Program-made: the position numbers and the translations under genes
Notes under the pieces: generated by a model
The model's input: only the letters and a program-made list of their open reading frames with translations
The model's database searches: none
What the model was told of the DNA's origin: nothing
In this document: positions 55,702 through 64,000 of the stretch, piece after piece
Numbering within the stretch: position 1 is the first letter of the stretch
Layout of the letters: each line of letters starts with the position of its first letter
Assembly: GCF_029945885.1 (NCBI RefSeq)
Contig: NZ_JAQSDK010000028.1
Location: 1-64,000 of the forward strand
Length of the DNA: 64,000 nt
Source of the DNA: Brevundimonas sp.
GTDB taxonomy: Bacteria; Pseudomonadota; Alphaproteobacteria; Caulobacterales; Caulobacteraceae
Reading direction: 5' to 3'

Positions 55702-56304
55702 TGATCGCACTCTTTCGCTCAGAACGCCCCGGCATGATCGGGCGGCTTTCTGCAGCCTATACCGCCCTCGCCCCGGTGCCACACCCTTCCCCAAAACCCG
55801 CGCATCTCCCCTCCCCCTTCCCCAACCGATTCAACCCCTTCGTCTCCACGCCCCGCTAAAAACCCGCCCCGGTCCAGCCCTGTGCCAGACTCCCTCCCAT
55901 CCCCGCCGATGGGGAGGGCGTCGGATCCAGCGCCCGCACGGCGGCGGGGCTGTGGTCGAGCGATGAAGCCCGGGGGCGGATTCCTCCGGGGGTCCCTTGG
56001 ACGGCGCGGGATGCCGTTCACTGCTCGCCGCGGGCCCGAGGGCGGAGCGATCCCGGCACGACCGGCACCTCCGTCCCGACCCCCGCGCCCGGCAACGGGC
56101 GCGGGACGGTCCGGCAAGGTCCGAACAGGGCCGCCAGCCGGAGGGCGCGTGGAAAACGGCTGCGCGGGGCGTCATCCTCGTCGAAACGGTTTTTATCCTT
56201 TGCTCCGGGCGAGGCCCGGCAGCCCCGCACCCTCCCCGCCCCTGTGTCGCTTGCGCCGCAGGTCACCGCCGCACGTCCGGCGTCCAACCCAACAGGAGAT
56301 CACC
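55702..56304. other. Gene-poor, structured GC-rich stretch
   Basis: Six hundred bases with no credible gene. It holds several hairpins, including an imperfect CTCCCATC/GATGGGGAG one near 55896-55916 and a perfect CCCGCGCCCG-GCAA-CGGGCGCGGG stem near 56080-56105, a GGTCCG-GCAA-GGTCCG direct repeat, and a T-run near 56190. The open frames crossing it encode only Pro/Arg/Gly-rich low complexity. It may contain a structured RNA or degenerate repeats; I could not match it to tmRNA, SRP RNA or RNase P RNA. Confidence 0.4.
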
Positions 56305-56574
56305 ATACGCCCGCGTCCGCCCGGCCCCCGTCGCCGCGACCGCCTGTTCGCCCGCGCCCTGCAACAGGTCCGGCTGGAGATGTTGATGCGGGGCGAGGCC
56401 CAGCCCGTCGGCCCGCGCGAAACCCTGTTCGTCGCCGCCCTCCGCGCCGGTGACCGGCCCGACCCCGAGGAGTACATCCTGTCCGCCACCCTGTTGCTGG
56501 CCGAGGCGGTGGCCTTGCAGGCCGCGCGCGGGCACGACCCTGACCGGCCCGATGCGGACCAGCCCGCCCCCTGA
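56305..56574 (+). CDS. Small protein with ATA in the start position (putative)
   Basis: An 89-residue reading frame ending with a soluble helical domain (DRLFARALQQVRLEMLMRG, then PEEYILSATLLLAEAVALQA). AGGAG lies six bases before an in-frame ATA at 56305 exactly where a start codon belongs, while no ATG, GTG or TTG fits well. Either a rare ATA start is used, the codon has mutated, or translation begins at an internal ATG. It is read towards the amidohydrolase gene 73 bases downstream. No family recognised. Confidence 0.4.
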   Translation: MRPRPPGPRRRDRLFARALQQVRLEMLMRGEAQPVGPRETLFVAALRAGDRPDPEEYILSATLLLAEAVALQAARGHDPDRPDADQPAP

Positions 56575-56647
56575 GCTTTGCCCCGGACGCCTTGCTCCGC
56601 CGCCCCGGTCGCGCTTCAGTGCCGCGTCGGTCACCGGGGTCCCCACC

Positions 56648-57952
56648 ATGCGTCTTGTTCTGTTGCTTCTGGCCCTGCTGGCTGCCGCCCCCGCCCAGGC
56701 TCAAGCCCCGGCGCAAGCCCAGCCCCGCCCCCCCGCCCAGACGGTCGTCCTGCTGCGCCCGGACCGGGTCTTCGACGGGGTCGAGGCCCGCCCGCACGAG
56801 GGCTGGTCGGTGCTGGTGCGCGGCAACCGCATCGTGGCGGCCGGTCCCGATCTGGTCGCGCCGGACGGGGCGACGGTCCTCGACCTGCCCGGCCTGACCC
56901 TGATGCCGGGCCTGATCGAGGGCCATGCCCACCTGTTCCTGCACCCCTATGACGAGACCAGCTGGGACGATCAGGTCCTGCACGAACCCCTGGCCCTGCG
57001 CACCGCCCGGGCCACGGTCTCGGCCCGGGCCACCTTGATGGCCGGCTTCACCACGGTGCGCGACCTCGGCACCGAGGGGGCCGGCTATGCCGACGCCGGG
57101 CTGAAACAGGCCATCGACCAGGGCATCGTCCCCGGCCCGCGTCTGCTGATCGCCAGCCGGGCCATCGTCGCCACCGGGGCCTATGGTCCGCGCGGATTCG
57201 AGCCCGGCCTCACCACCCCCCTGGGGGCCGAACCGGCCGACGGCCCCGACATCGCCCGCGTCGTGCGCAGCCAGATCGCGGCCGGGGCCGATCTGGTCAA
57301 ACTCTATGCCGACTATCGCTGGGGCCCGGGCGAGCCCAGCCGCCCGACCTTCTCCCAGGCCGAACTGACCACCGCCGTCGAGACCGCCCATTCGGCCGGG
57401 CGCACCGTCGCCGTCCACGCCGGTACGGTCGAGGGCATGCGCCGCGCCATCCTGGCCGGGGCCGACACGATCGAACACGGCGACGCCGGCACGCCCGAGA
57501 TCTTCCGCCTGATGCACGACCATGGCGTGGCCCTGTGTCCGACCCTCACCGCGACCGACGCCATCACCCGCTATCGCGGCTGGGACGGCCAGGAATTCGC
57601 GCCCGAAAACGTCCTCGCCAAGCGCCGCGCCTTCGCCGCCGCCCGCGCCGCCGGGGTGACGATGTGCATGGGCGGCGACGTCGGCGTCTACAGCCACGGC
57701 ACCAATGCCCGCGAGATGGTGCTGATGGCGGCCGAGGGCATGCCGGCCTCCGAGGTCCTGATCGCCGCCACCTCGGGCAATGCCCGCATCTTCCATGTCG
57801 ACGACCGGCTGGGCGCGGTCCGGCCCGGCCTGCTGGCCGATCTGGTGGCGGTGGCGGGTGACCCGACCCGGGACATCACCGCCGTTCTGGCCGTGCGGCT
57901 GGTGATGAAGGACGGCGTGATCGTGCGCGACGACACGGCCGCCACGCGCTAG
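56648..57952 (+). CDS. Exported amidohydrolase (Xaa-Pro dipeptidase-like group)
   Basis: A 434-residue metal-dependent amidohydrolase. The signal peptide covers residues 1-19 (MRLVLLLLALLAAAPAQA). The metal HxH is in EGHAHLFLHP near residue 97, then a Lys in LVKLYADY, His in AVHAGTVEG and IEHGD, and the Asp in GGDVGVYSHG. The C-terminus ends in the small beta sandwich with GLLADLVAV. Related enzymes cleave dipeptides or esters such as prolidase-type substrates and mycotoxins. It lies ten bases before the 2OG-oxygenase gene. Confidence 0.88.
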   Translation: MRLVLLLLALLAAAPAQAQAPAQAQPRPPAQTVVLLRPDRVFDGVEARPHEGWSVLVRGNRIVAAGPDLVAPDGATVLDLPGLTLMPGLIEGHAHLFLHPYDETSWDDQVLHEPLALRTARATVSARATLMAGFTTVRDLGTEGAGYADAGLKQAIDQGIVPGPRLLIASRAIVATGAYGPRGFEPGLTTPLGAEPADGPDIARVVRSQIAAGADLVKLYADYRWGPGEPSRPTFSQAELTTAVETAHSAGRTVAVHAGTVEGMRRAILAGADTIEHGDAGTPEIFRLMHDHGVALCPTLTATDAITRYRGWDGQEFAPENVLAKRRAFAAARAAGVTMCMGGDVGVYSHGTNAREMVLMAAEGMPASEVLIAATSGNARIFHVDDRLGAVRPGLLADLVAVAGDPTRDITAVLAVRLVMKDGVIVRDDTAATR

Positions 57953-57962
57953 AGGAACGCCC

Positions 57963-58574
57963 ATGTCCCTGCGCCCCCTCTTCGTCACCCAGGTCTATGA
58001 AGCCAGCCTCGCGGCCGAGCCGGACTTCGACACCTTCAACGCCGACCTGGCCGAGGCCTGCCGCAGCCTGGCCGAGGAGGACGGGGCCGGCCGCGCCTGG
58101 TGCCGCGAACACGCCTATCGCGGCTACACCTCCTACGGCTCGCTCAACGACCTGCCGCAGCGCATGCCCGAGTTCGCCGACCTGAAACGGCTGCTGGACC
58201 GCCACGCCCTGGCCTATGCCCGGGCGCTGAATTTCGACCTGGCGCGCAAGCCGAAGCTCGACAATCTCTGGGTCAATATCCTCAAGCCCGGCGGCGGCCA
58301 TTCCGGCCACATCCATCCGCACGCCTATCTGTCCGGTACCGTCTATGTCGAGGTCCCCGACCGCGCCTCGGCCCTGAAGCTGGAGGACCCGCGTCTGGCC
58401 ATGATGATGGCCCGCCCCGCCGTCACCGCCGACGCCCCCCTGGCCGAGAAGCCCTTCGTCTATCTGTCCCCCGCCGCCGGCACGATCCTGATGTGGGAAA
58501 GCTGGCTGCGCCACGAGGTGCCGCCCAATGCCGCGAAATCGGAGCGCATCTCGATCAGCTTCAACTACGCCTGA
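57963..58574 (+). CDS. 2OG-Fe(II) oxygenase family protein
   Basis: A 203-residue protein resembling the putative 2-oxoglutarate/iron oxygenases of the TIGR02466 type. The cupin-like core has HSGHIHPHAYLSGTVYVEV with the likely metal His residues near 118, and GTILMWESWLRHEVPPN with the distal His near 183, followed by ERISISFNYA including the 2OG-binding Arg. Substrate unknown. It follows the amidohydrolase gene by ten bases and is probably cotranscribed. Confidence 0.82.
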   Translation: MSLRPLFVTQVYEASLAAEPDFDTFNADLAEACRSLAEEDGAGRAWCREHAYRGYTSYGSLNDLPQRMPEFADLKRLLDRHALAYARALNFDLARKPKLDNLWVNILKPGGGHSGHIHPHAYLSGTVYVEVPDRASALKLEDPRLAMMMARPAVTADAPLAEKPFVYLSPAAGTILMWESWLRHEVPPNAAKSERISISFNYA

Positions 58575-58705
58575 GAGGTCCCCCCCGGCGGATCGGCCAT
58601 CAAACCGCCCTTCCCGGCCCCTATGATTTGCCCAAACCCGGCGTGGCGGCTACATCCCCCGCCTACCTCCCCCCACCGATCAGACGACAGGGCGCACCGC
58701 ACCTC

Positions 58706-60373
<1,668 letters not shown>

Positions 60374-60484
60374 ACGGCCTGGACCGGCTGATTGTCCCGC
60401 ACGGGACGGTCAGCCGGAGCCGCCTCTGCCGGCGTTCGAATTCTGATTTGCTAGCAGGCCCCGGGGCTGGTGTAGGATCACCCC

Positions 60485-61429
60485 ATGACCCACCGCCCCG
60501 CCATCCTGATCATGCAGCGGCACCTCGCCCCGCTGACCGCCTTCCTCGAGGCGACCTATACGGTTTACCGGTTTTGGGAAGGCCCCCCGGTCGAGGCCCG
60601 CGACGATATCCGCGCCATGATCGTGGCCGGCGAATATCCGATCGACAAACAGCTGATCGAGCGCCTGCCCAATCTGGAACTGCTGGCCTGTTTCACCTCG
60701 GGCTATGACGGCATCGACGTGGCCTGGTGCCGCGCCCGCGGTCTCCCGGTCACCCATGCTCCCGGCGTCAATCACGAGGACGTCGCCGACCACGCCCTGG
60801 GCCTGATCCTCGCGGCGCGCCGCCAGATCGTCGCCGGCGACCGCCAGATGCGGGCCGGCGGCTGGACCGCCGATGTCCGCACCATCACCCCCTCCCTGCA
60901 CGGCCAGCGCGTCGGTATCGTGGGTCTGGGCCGGATCGGCACCGCCCTCGCCCGCCGGGTCGAGGCGATGAGGATGCGCGTCCAGTGGTGGAGTCCGCGC
61001 GACCGGCCGGCCGACTGGCCCCGCGCTGCCTCTCTTTTGGACCTGGCCCGCGACAGCGACATCCTGGTCGTGGCCTGCCGGGCCGACGACGACAATATCG
61101 GCCTGATTTCCCGCGAGGTCATCGACGCCCTCGGCCCCGACGGTCTGCTGGTCAATGTCGCCCGCGGCCAGCTGGTCGACGAGGCCGCCCTGATCGCGGC
61201 CCTGAAGGATGGCCGCCTCGGCCAGGCCGCCCTCGACGTCTTCGAGGACGAACCGACCGACGCCGCCCGTTGGGCCGATGTCCCCAATACCGTCCTGACC
61301 CCCCATACCGCCGGGGCCACCACGGAGGCGGTCCAGGGTATGCTGATGCTGCTGATGCAGAACCTGCACGCCGCCTTCGCCGGCGAGCCGCTGGTGTCGC
61401 CGGTCACGGACCCGTCCCCAGCTTCCTGA
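60485..61429 (+). CDS. D-isomer-specific 2-hydroxyacid dehydrogenase
   Basis: A 314-residue NAD(P)-dependent dehydrogenase of the glyoxylate/hydroxypyruvate reductase type. The Rossmann motif is VGIVGLGRIGTALARRVEAM near residue 142. The catalytic Arg is in VVACRADDDN near residue 200, the Glu in DVFEDEPTDA and the His in LTPHTAGAT near residue 278. The N-terminal substrate domain has FTSGYDGIDVAW. Likely substrates are glyoxylate or hydroxypyruvate, which cannot be fixed from sequence alone. Confidence 0.9.
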   Translation: MTHRPAILIMQRHLAPLTAFLEATYTVYRFWEGPPVEARDDIRAMIVAGEYPIDKQLIERLPNLELLACFTSGYDGIDVAWCRARGLPVTHAPGVNHEDVADHALGLILAARRQIVAGDRQMRAGGWTADVRTITPSLHGQRVGIVGLGRIGTALARRVEAMRMRVQWWSPRDRPADWPRAASLLDLARDSDILVVACRADDDNIGLISREVIDALGPDGLLVNVARGQLVDEAALIAALKDGRLGQAALDVFEDEPTDAARWADVPNTVLTPHTAGATTEAVQGMLMLLMQNLHAAFAGEPLVSPVTDPSPAS

Positions 61430-61454
61430 GCGGACAAGGGAATTGCCTTGCATG

Positions 61455-61480
61455 ATCATATAAGGATATCCTTATATGAT
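61455..61480. promoter_or_regulatory. SahR operator, perfect 26-bp palindrome
   Basis: ATCATATAAGGAT followed directly by its reverse complement ATCCTTATATGAT makes a perfect 26-bp palindrome, strikingly AT-rich in this genome. It ends 17 bases before the ATG of the ArsR-methyltransferase gene, so it must overlap the promoter or early leader. The pattern agrees with the palindromes I recall for SahR, the S-adenosylhomocysteine-responsive ArsR-type repressor of methionine-cycle genes. Confidence 0.85.
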
Positions 61481-61497
61481 CCGCAGAAGCAGGACCC

Positions 61498-62460
61498 ATG
61501 ACACTGACCGCCGACCAGACCGTCGATATGCTGCGCGCCGCCGGCGAGCCGACCCGCCTGCGCATCCTGTCGCTGCTGGCCGGCGAGGAGCTGTCGGTGA
61601 TGGAGCTGTCGGGCATCCTCGACCAGAGCCAGCCGCGCGTGTCCCGCCACCTGAAACTGATGACCGACGCCGGCCTGGTCGAACGCTTCCCGGACGGAGC
61701 CAGGGTCTTCTACCGCCTGTCCTCCGATGGCGGAGCCCGGCGACTGGTCGACACCGTCCTGGACCTGCTCGAGGACGAGGCCGGCGAACGTGACCATGCC
61801 CGTCTGGGCGACGTCCACCGTGAACGCGAGGCCGACGCCGCCGCCTATTTTGAACGGGTCGCCCCCCAGTGGGACCGACTGCGCTCCCTCTACGTCTCGG
61901 AAGGCGCGGTCGAGGCCGCGATCGAAACGGCGGCCGGCCCCGGTCCGTTCGAACGGATCGTCGACCTCGGCACCGGATCGGGCCGGATGCTGACCCTGCT
62001 GGGCCGGAAGGCCAAAATGTCCGTCGGGCTGGACCTGAGCCAGAGTATGCTCAACATCGCCCGCAGCAATGTCGCCCGCGCCGGGCTCGACAGGATCGAA
62101 TTGCGACATGGCGACATCTTCGCTACCCGTCTGCCGAGACACAGCGCCGACCTCGTTCTGGTGCACCAGGTGCTGCACTATCTGGTCGACCCCGCCGCTG
62201 CCGTGGTCGAGGCCGCCCGTCTGGTCGCCCCGGGCGGGCGTCTGCTGATCGTCGATTTCGCGCCGCACGAAATGGAAGAGCTGCGCGAGCAGCACCAGCA
62301 CCGCCGCCTTGGCTTCACGGATGAGGAAATCGGCCACTGGCTGGCCGAGGCCGGACTGGTTTCGGCTCCCCCGGTCGCCCTACCCCCCGACACCGCCGGC
62401 CTGACCGTGACCATCTGGTCCGCGGCGCGCCCGGCCGATACCTCACGGAGTCCGGACTAA
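61498..62460 (+). CDS. sahR: SahR-type repressor: ArsR helix-turn-helix fused to a SAM methyltransferase domain
   Basis: A 320-residue fusion. Residues 8-90 are an ArsR winged helix (EPTRLRILSLLAGEELSVME, QPRVSRHLKLMTDAGLVERF). Residues 140-300 are a class I methyltransferase fold (IVDLGTGSGRMLTLLG, LDLSQSMLNIARSN, LVLVHQVLHYLVDP). In SahR this domain senses S-adenosylhomocysteine and releases repression of the methionine cycle. The stop overlaps the metF start (TAATG). The palindrome just upstream indicates autoregulation. AGGA sits close to the ATG. Confidence 0.88.
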   Translation: MTLTADQTVDMLRAAGEPTRLRILSLLAGEELSVMELSGILDQSQPRVSRHLKLMTDAGLVERFPDGARVFYRLSSDGGARRLVDTVLDLLEDEAGERDHARLGDVHREREADAAAYFERVAPQWDRLRSLYVSEGAVEAAIETAAGPGPFERIVDLGTGSGRMLTLLGRKAKMSVGLDLSQSMLNIARSNVARAGLDRIELRHGDIFATRLPRHSADLVLVHQVLHYLVDPAAAVVEAARLVAPGGRLLIVDFAPHEMEELREQHQHRRLGFTDEEIGHWLAEAGLVSAPPVALPPDTAGLTVTIWSAARPADTSRSPD

Positions 62461-63407
62461 TGGCGACCCTGGCCGAAGCCCGCGCCCTGCTGCTGTCCCC
62501 TCTGGGGCCGGTGGCCCGCGCCGGCCAGAACGACAATCCCGTGCGGGTCTCGTTCGAATTCTTCCCGCCCAAGTCCGACGAGGCCGAGGTCACCCTCTGG
62601 CAGGCCGTCCGTCGGCTGGAGCCGCTGAACCCGGCCTTCGTCTCGGTCACCTACGGGGCCGGCGGCTCGACCCGCGAGCGAACCCATCGCACCGTCCAGC
62701 GCATGATCGCCGAGACCAGCCTGCGCCCCGCCGCCCACCTGACCTGCGTCGAGGCCAGCCGGGCCGAGGTCGATGAGGTGATCGAGAGCTACAAGGCCAT
62801 CGGCGTCGACCATATCGTCGCCCTGCGTGGCGATCCGCCCGGCGGTCACGAGAGCGCCGGCGGTATCGGCGGGGCCTATCAGCCGCGCGCCGACGGCTAT
62901 GCCAATGCCACCGAACTGAGCCAGGCCATCAGTGCCGTCGGCGGCTTCGACATCACCGTCGGGGCCTATCCCGAGAAACACCCCGAAAGCCCGTCGATCG
63001 ACCACGATATCGATGTGCTCAAGGCCAAGATCGACGCCGGGGCGACCCGGGCCGTCAGCCAGTTCTTCTTCGACATCGACGCCTTCCTGCGCTTCCGCGA
63101 TCGCATCCGCGCCGCCGGAATCACCATTCCCCTGATCCCGGGCATCATGCCCGTATCCAATTTTGCGGCCCTGCAGCGGATGAGCGCCAGCTGCGGCACG
63201 GCCGTTCCCGCCTGGCTGGCCACCCATTTCGACGGCCTCGACGACGACCCCGAGACCCGCAAGCTGCTGGCCGCCTCGGTTGCCGCCGAGACCTGCGCCC
63301 GGCTGCAGGAAGAGGGCTTTGCCGACTTCCATTTCTACACCCTGAACCGCGCCGACCTCGTCTATGCGATCTGCCGGGTTCTGGGCGTGCGTGAGACTGC
63401 CAAATGA
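62460..63407 (+). CDS. metF: 5,10-methylenetetrahydrofolate reductase
   Basis: A 315-residue flavin-dependent reductase making 5-methyl-THF, the methyl donor for methionine synthase. Blocks include VSFEFFPPKSDEAE near residue 24 (catalytic Glu), FVSVTYGAGGSTRERTHR, AHLTCVEASR, LRGDPPGG near residue 122 and TRAVSQFFFDIDAFLRF. The domain is a complete TIM barrel. It overlaps sahR by one base and metH by four, so the three genes are one transcript. Confidence 0.96.
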   Translation: MATLAEARALLLSPLGPVARAGQNDNPVRVSFEFFPPKSDEAEVTLWQAVRRLEPLNPAFVSVTYGAGGSTRERTHRTVQRMIAETSLRPAAHLTCVEASRAEVDEVIESYKAIGVDHIVALRGDPPGGHESAGGIGGAYQPRADGYANATELSQAISAVGGFDITVGAYPEKHPESPSIDHDIDVLKAKIDAGATRAVSQFFFDIDAFLRFRDRIRAAGITIPLIPGIMPVSNFAALQRMSASCGTAVPAWLATHFDGLDDDPETRKLLAASVAAETCARLQEEGFADFHFYTLNRADLVYAICRVLGVRETAK

Positions 63408-64000
63408 CCCGTGCCGACCGTATCGCCGCCCTGCATGCCGCCGCCAAGGCGCGCATCCTCGTCCTCGACGGGGCCTGGGGGGTGATGATCCAGCGCCAGG
63501 ACCTGTCCGAAGAGGATTTCCGCGGCGCGCGTTTCGCGGACCACATCGGCCAGATGAAGGGCAATAACGACATCCTGTGCCTGACCCGGCCCGACATCAT
63601 CGCCGGCCTGCACGACCAGTATTTCGCCGCCGGTGCCGACATCTCCGAGACCAACACCTTCAGCGCCACCGTCATCGCCCAGGACGACTACAAACTCGGG
63701 GCCGACGCCGTCTGGGACATCAATCTTGAGGGGGCGAAACTGGCTCGGGCCGCCGCCGATCGCTGGACAGCGAAGGAACCGCACAAGCCGCGCTTCGCCG
63801 CCGGCTCGATCGGCCCGCTGAACAAGATGCTGTCCATGTCGTCGGACGTGAACGACCCCGGTGCCCGGCTGGTGACCTTCGACCAGGTCTATGACGCCTA
63901 CAAACAGCAGGTCCGGGCCCTGAACGAGGGCGGCGTCGACCTGTATCTGATCGAAACCATCACCGACACGCTGAACTGCAAGGCGGCGATCAAGGCGATC
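63404..64000 (+). CDS. metH: Cobalamin-dependent methionine synthase, N-terminal part (cut by window edge)
   Basis: The first 199 codons of methionine synthase: the homocysteine-binding TIM barrel with VLDGAWGVMIQ near residue 20, NNDILCLTRPDII, ISETNTFSAT, and GSIGPLNKM near residue 130. Full-length MetH would add folate, cobalamin and reactivation domains; some alphaproteobacteria split the enzyme over two genes, which this window cannot show. The start ATG overlaps the metF stop (ATGA). Confidence 0.93.
   Translation, partial: MTRADRIAALHAAAKARILVLDGAWGVMIQRQDLSEEDFRGARFADHIGQMKGNNDILCLTRPDIIAGLHDQYFAAGADISETNTFSATVIAQDDYKLGADAVWDINLEGAKLARAAADRWTAKEPHKPRFAAGSIGPLNKMLSMSSDVNDPGARLVTFDQVYDAYKQQVRALNEGGVDLYLIETITDTLNCKAAIKAI

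Noticed and set aside
55950..56250. tmRNA, RNase P RNA or SRP RNA gene
   Set aside because: None of the conserved cores I know for these RNAs is present, on either strand.
61430..61497. SAM-type riboswitch before the methionine genes
   Set aside because: The leader is too short and consists of a DNA palindrome adjoining an ArsR-type gene; no riboswitch core is visible.

Overview
The window is a very GC-rich, densely coded bacterial chromosome segment. The gene content points to an alphaproteobacterium of the Caulobacteraceae, most like Brevundimonas or Caulobacter. Supporting signs are a TipN-like polarity protein, phoR-pstC-pstA-pstB-phoU-phoB without pstS, an ArsR-methyltransferase fusion (SahR type) heading metF-metH, a type 2 IPP isomerase, an HWE histidine kinase and the mreB-mreC-mreD-mrdA-rodA order. 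The genus is inferred, not proven. I see no rRNA, tRNA, IS transposase, prophage or CRISPR array. Both ends are cut inside genes (a gamma-glutamyltransferase on the left, metH on the right).

Layout. 0-10.1 kb: ggt fragment, small exported protein, the phosphate-control cluster read leftwards (phoR, pstC, pstA, pstB, phoU, phoB) with a Pho box between phoR and pstC, and a divergent MHYT-domain hybrid histidine kinase. 10.1-13.2 kb: isocitrate lyase with a small downstream gene, divergent from a RamB/ScfR-type regulator across two near-identical operators. 13.2-19.6 kb: predicted metallopeptidase, WYL regulator, carboxylesterase, and an HWE kinase overlapping a single-domain response regulator. 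19.6-27.5 kb: histidine utilisation, with hutC-hutG-hutI-oxidoreductase to the left and hutU-hutH to the right of a perfect palindromic operator. 27.5-31.4 kb: type 2 IPP isomerase, five-repeat exported PPC protein, folD. 31.5-36.4 kb: LemA-TPM-TPM trio, endonuclease/exonuclease/phosphatase protein, phospholipase D and a tiny membrane protein. 36.4-42.8 kb: TipN-like coiled-coil protein, a degenerate pyroglutamyl-peptidase-like protein, MFS carrier, DUF423, proline iminopeptidase. 42.9-49.0 kb: the cell-elongation operon mreB-mreC-mreD-mrdA-rodA. 49.2-52.0 kb: GST, VTT membrane protein and a small accessory patch of unrecognised genes with a putative small RNA. 52.0-55.2 kb: aspartate aminotransferase, polyprenyl synthase, methyltransferase. 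55.2-56.6 kb: palindromic repeats around an AT-richer zinc-ribbon membrane gene, and a 600-base gene-poor stretch. 56.6-64 kb: amidohydrolase, 2OG oxygenase, EttA, hydroxyacid dehydrogenase and the sahR-metF-metH methionine-cycle operon behind a perfect 26-bp palindrome.

The clearest regulatory circuits are all readable from DNA: PhoB on pstC, the RamB-type repressor on itself and aceA, HutC on the hut genes, and SahR on metF-metH. The least explained piece is 50.6-52.0 kb. It holds a 37-residue basic Cys-containing peptide, a short promoter-terminator transcription unit and a protein with two winged-helix-like modules. It is my best candidate for something undescribed, but its function is unknown.
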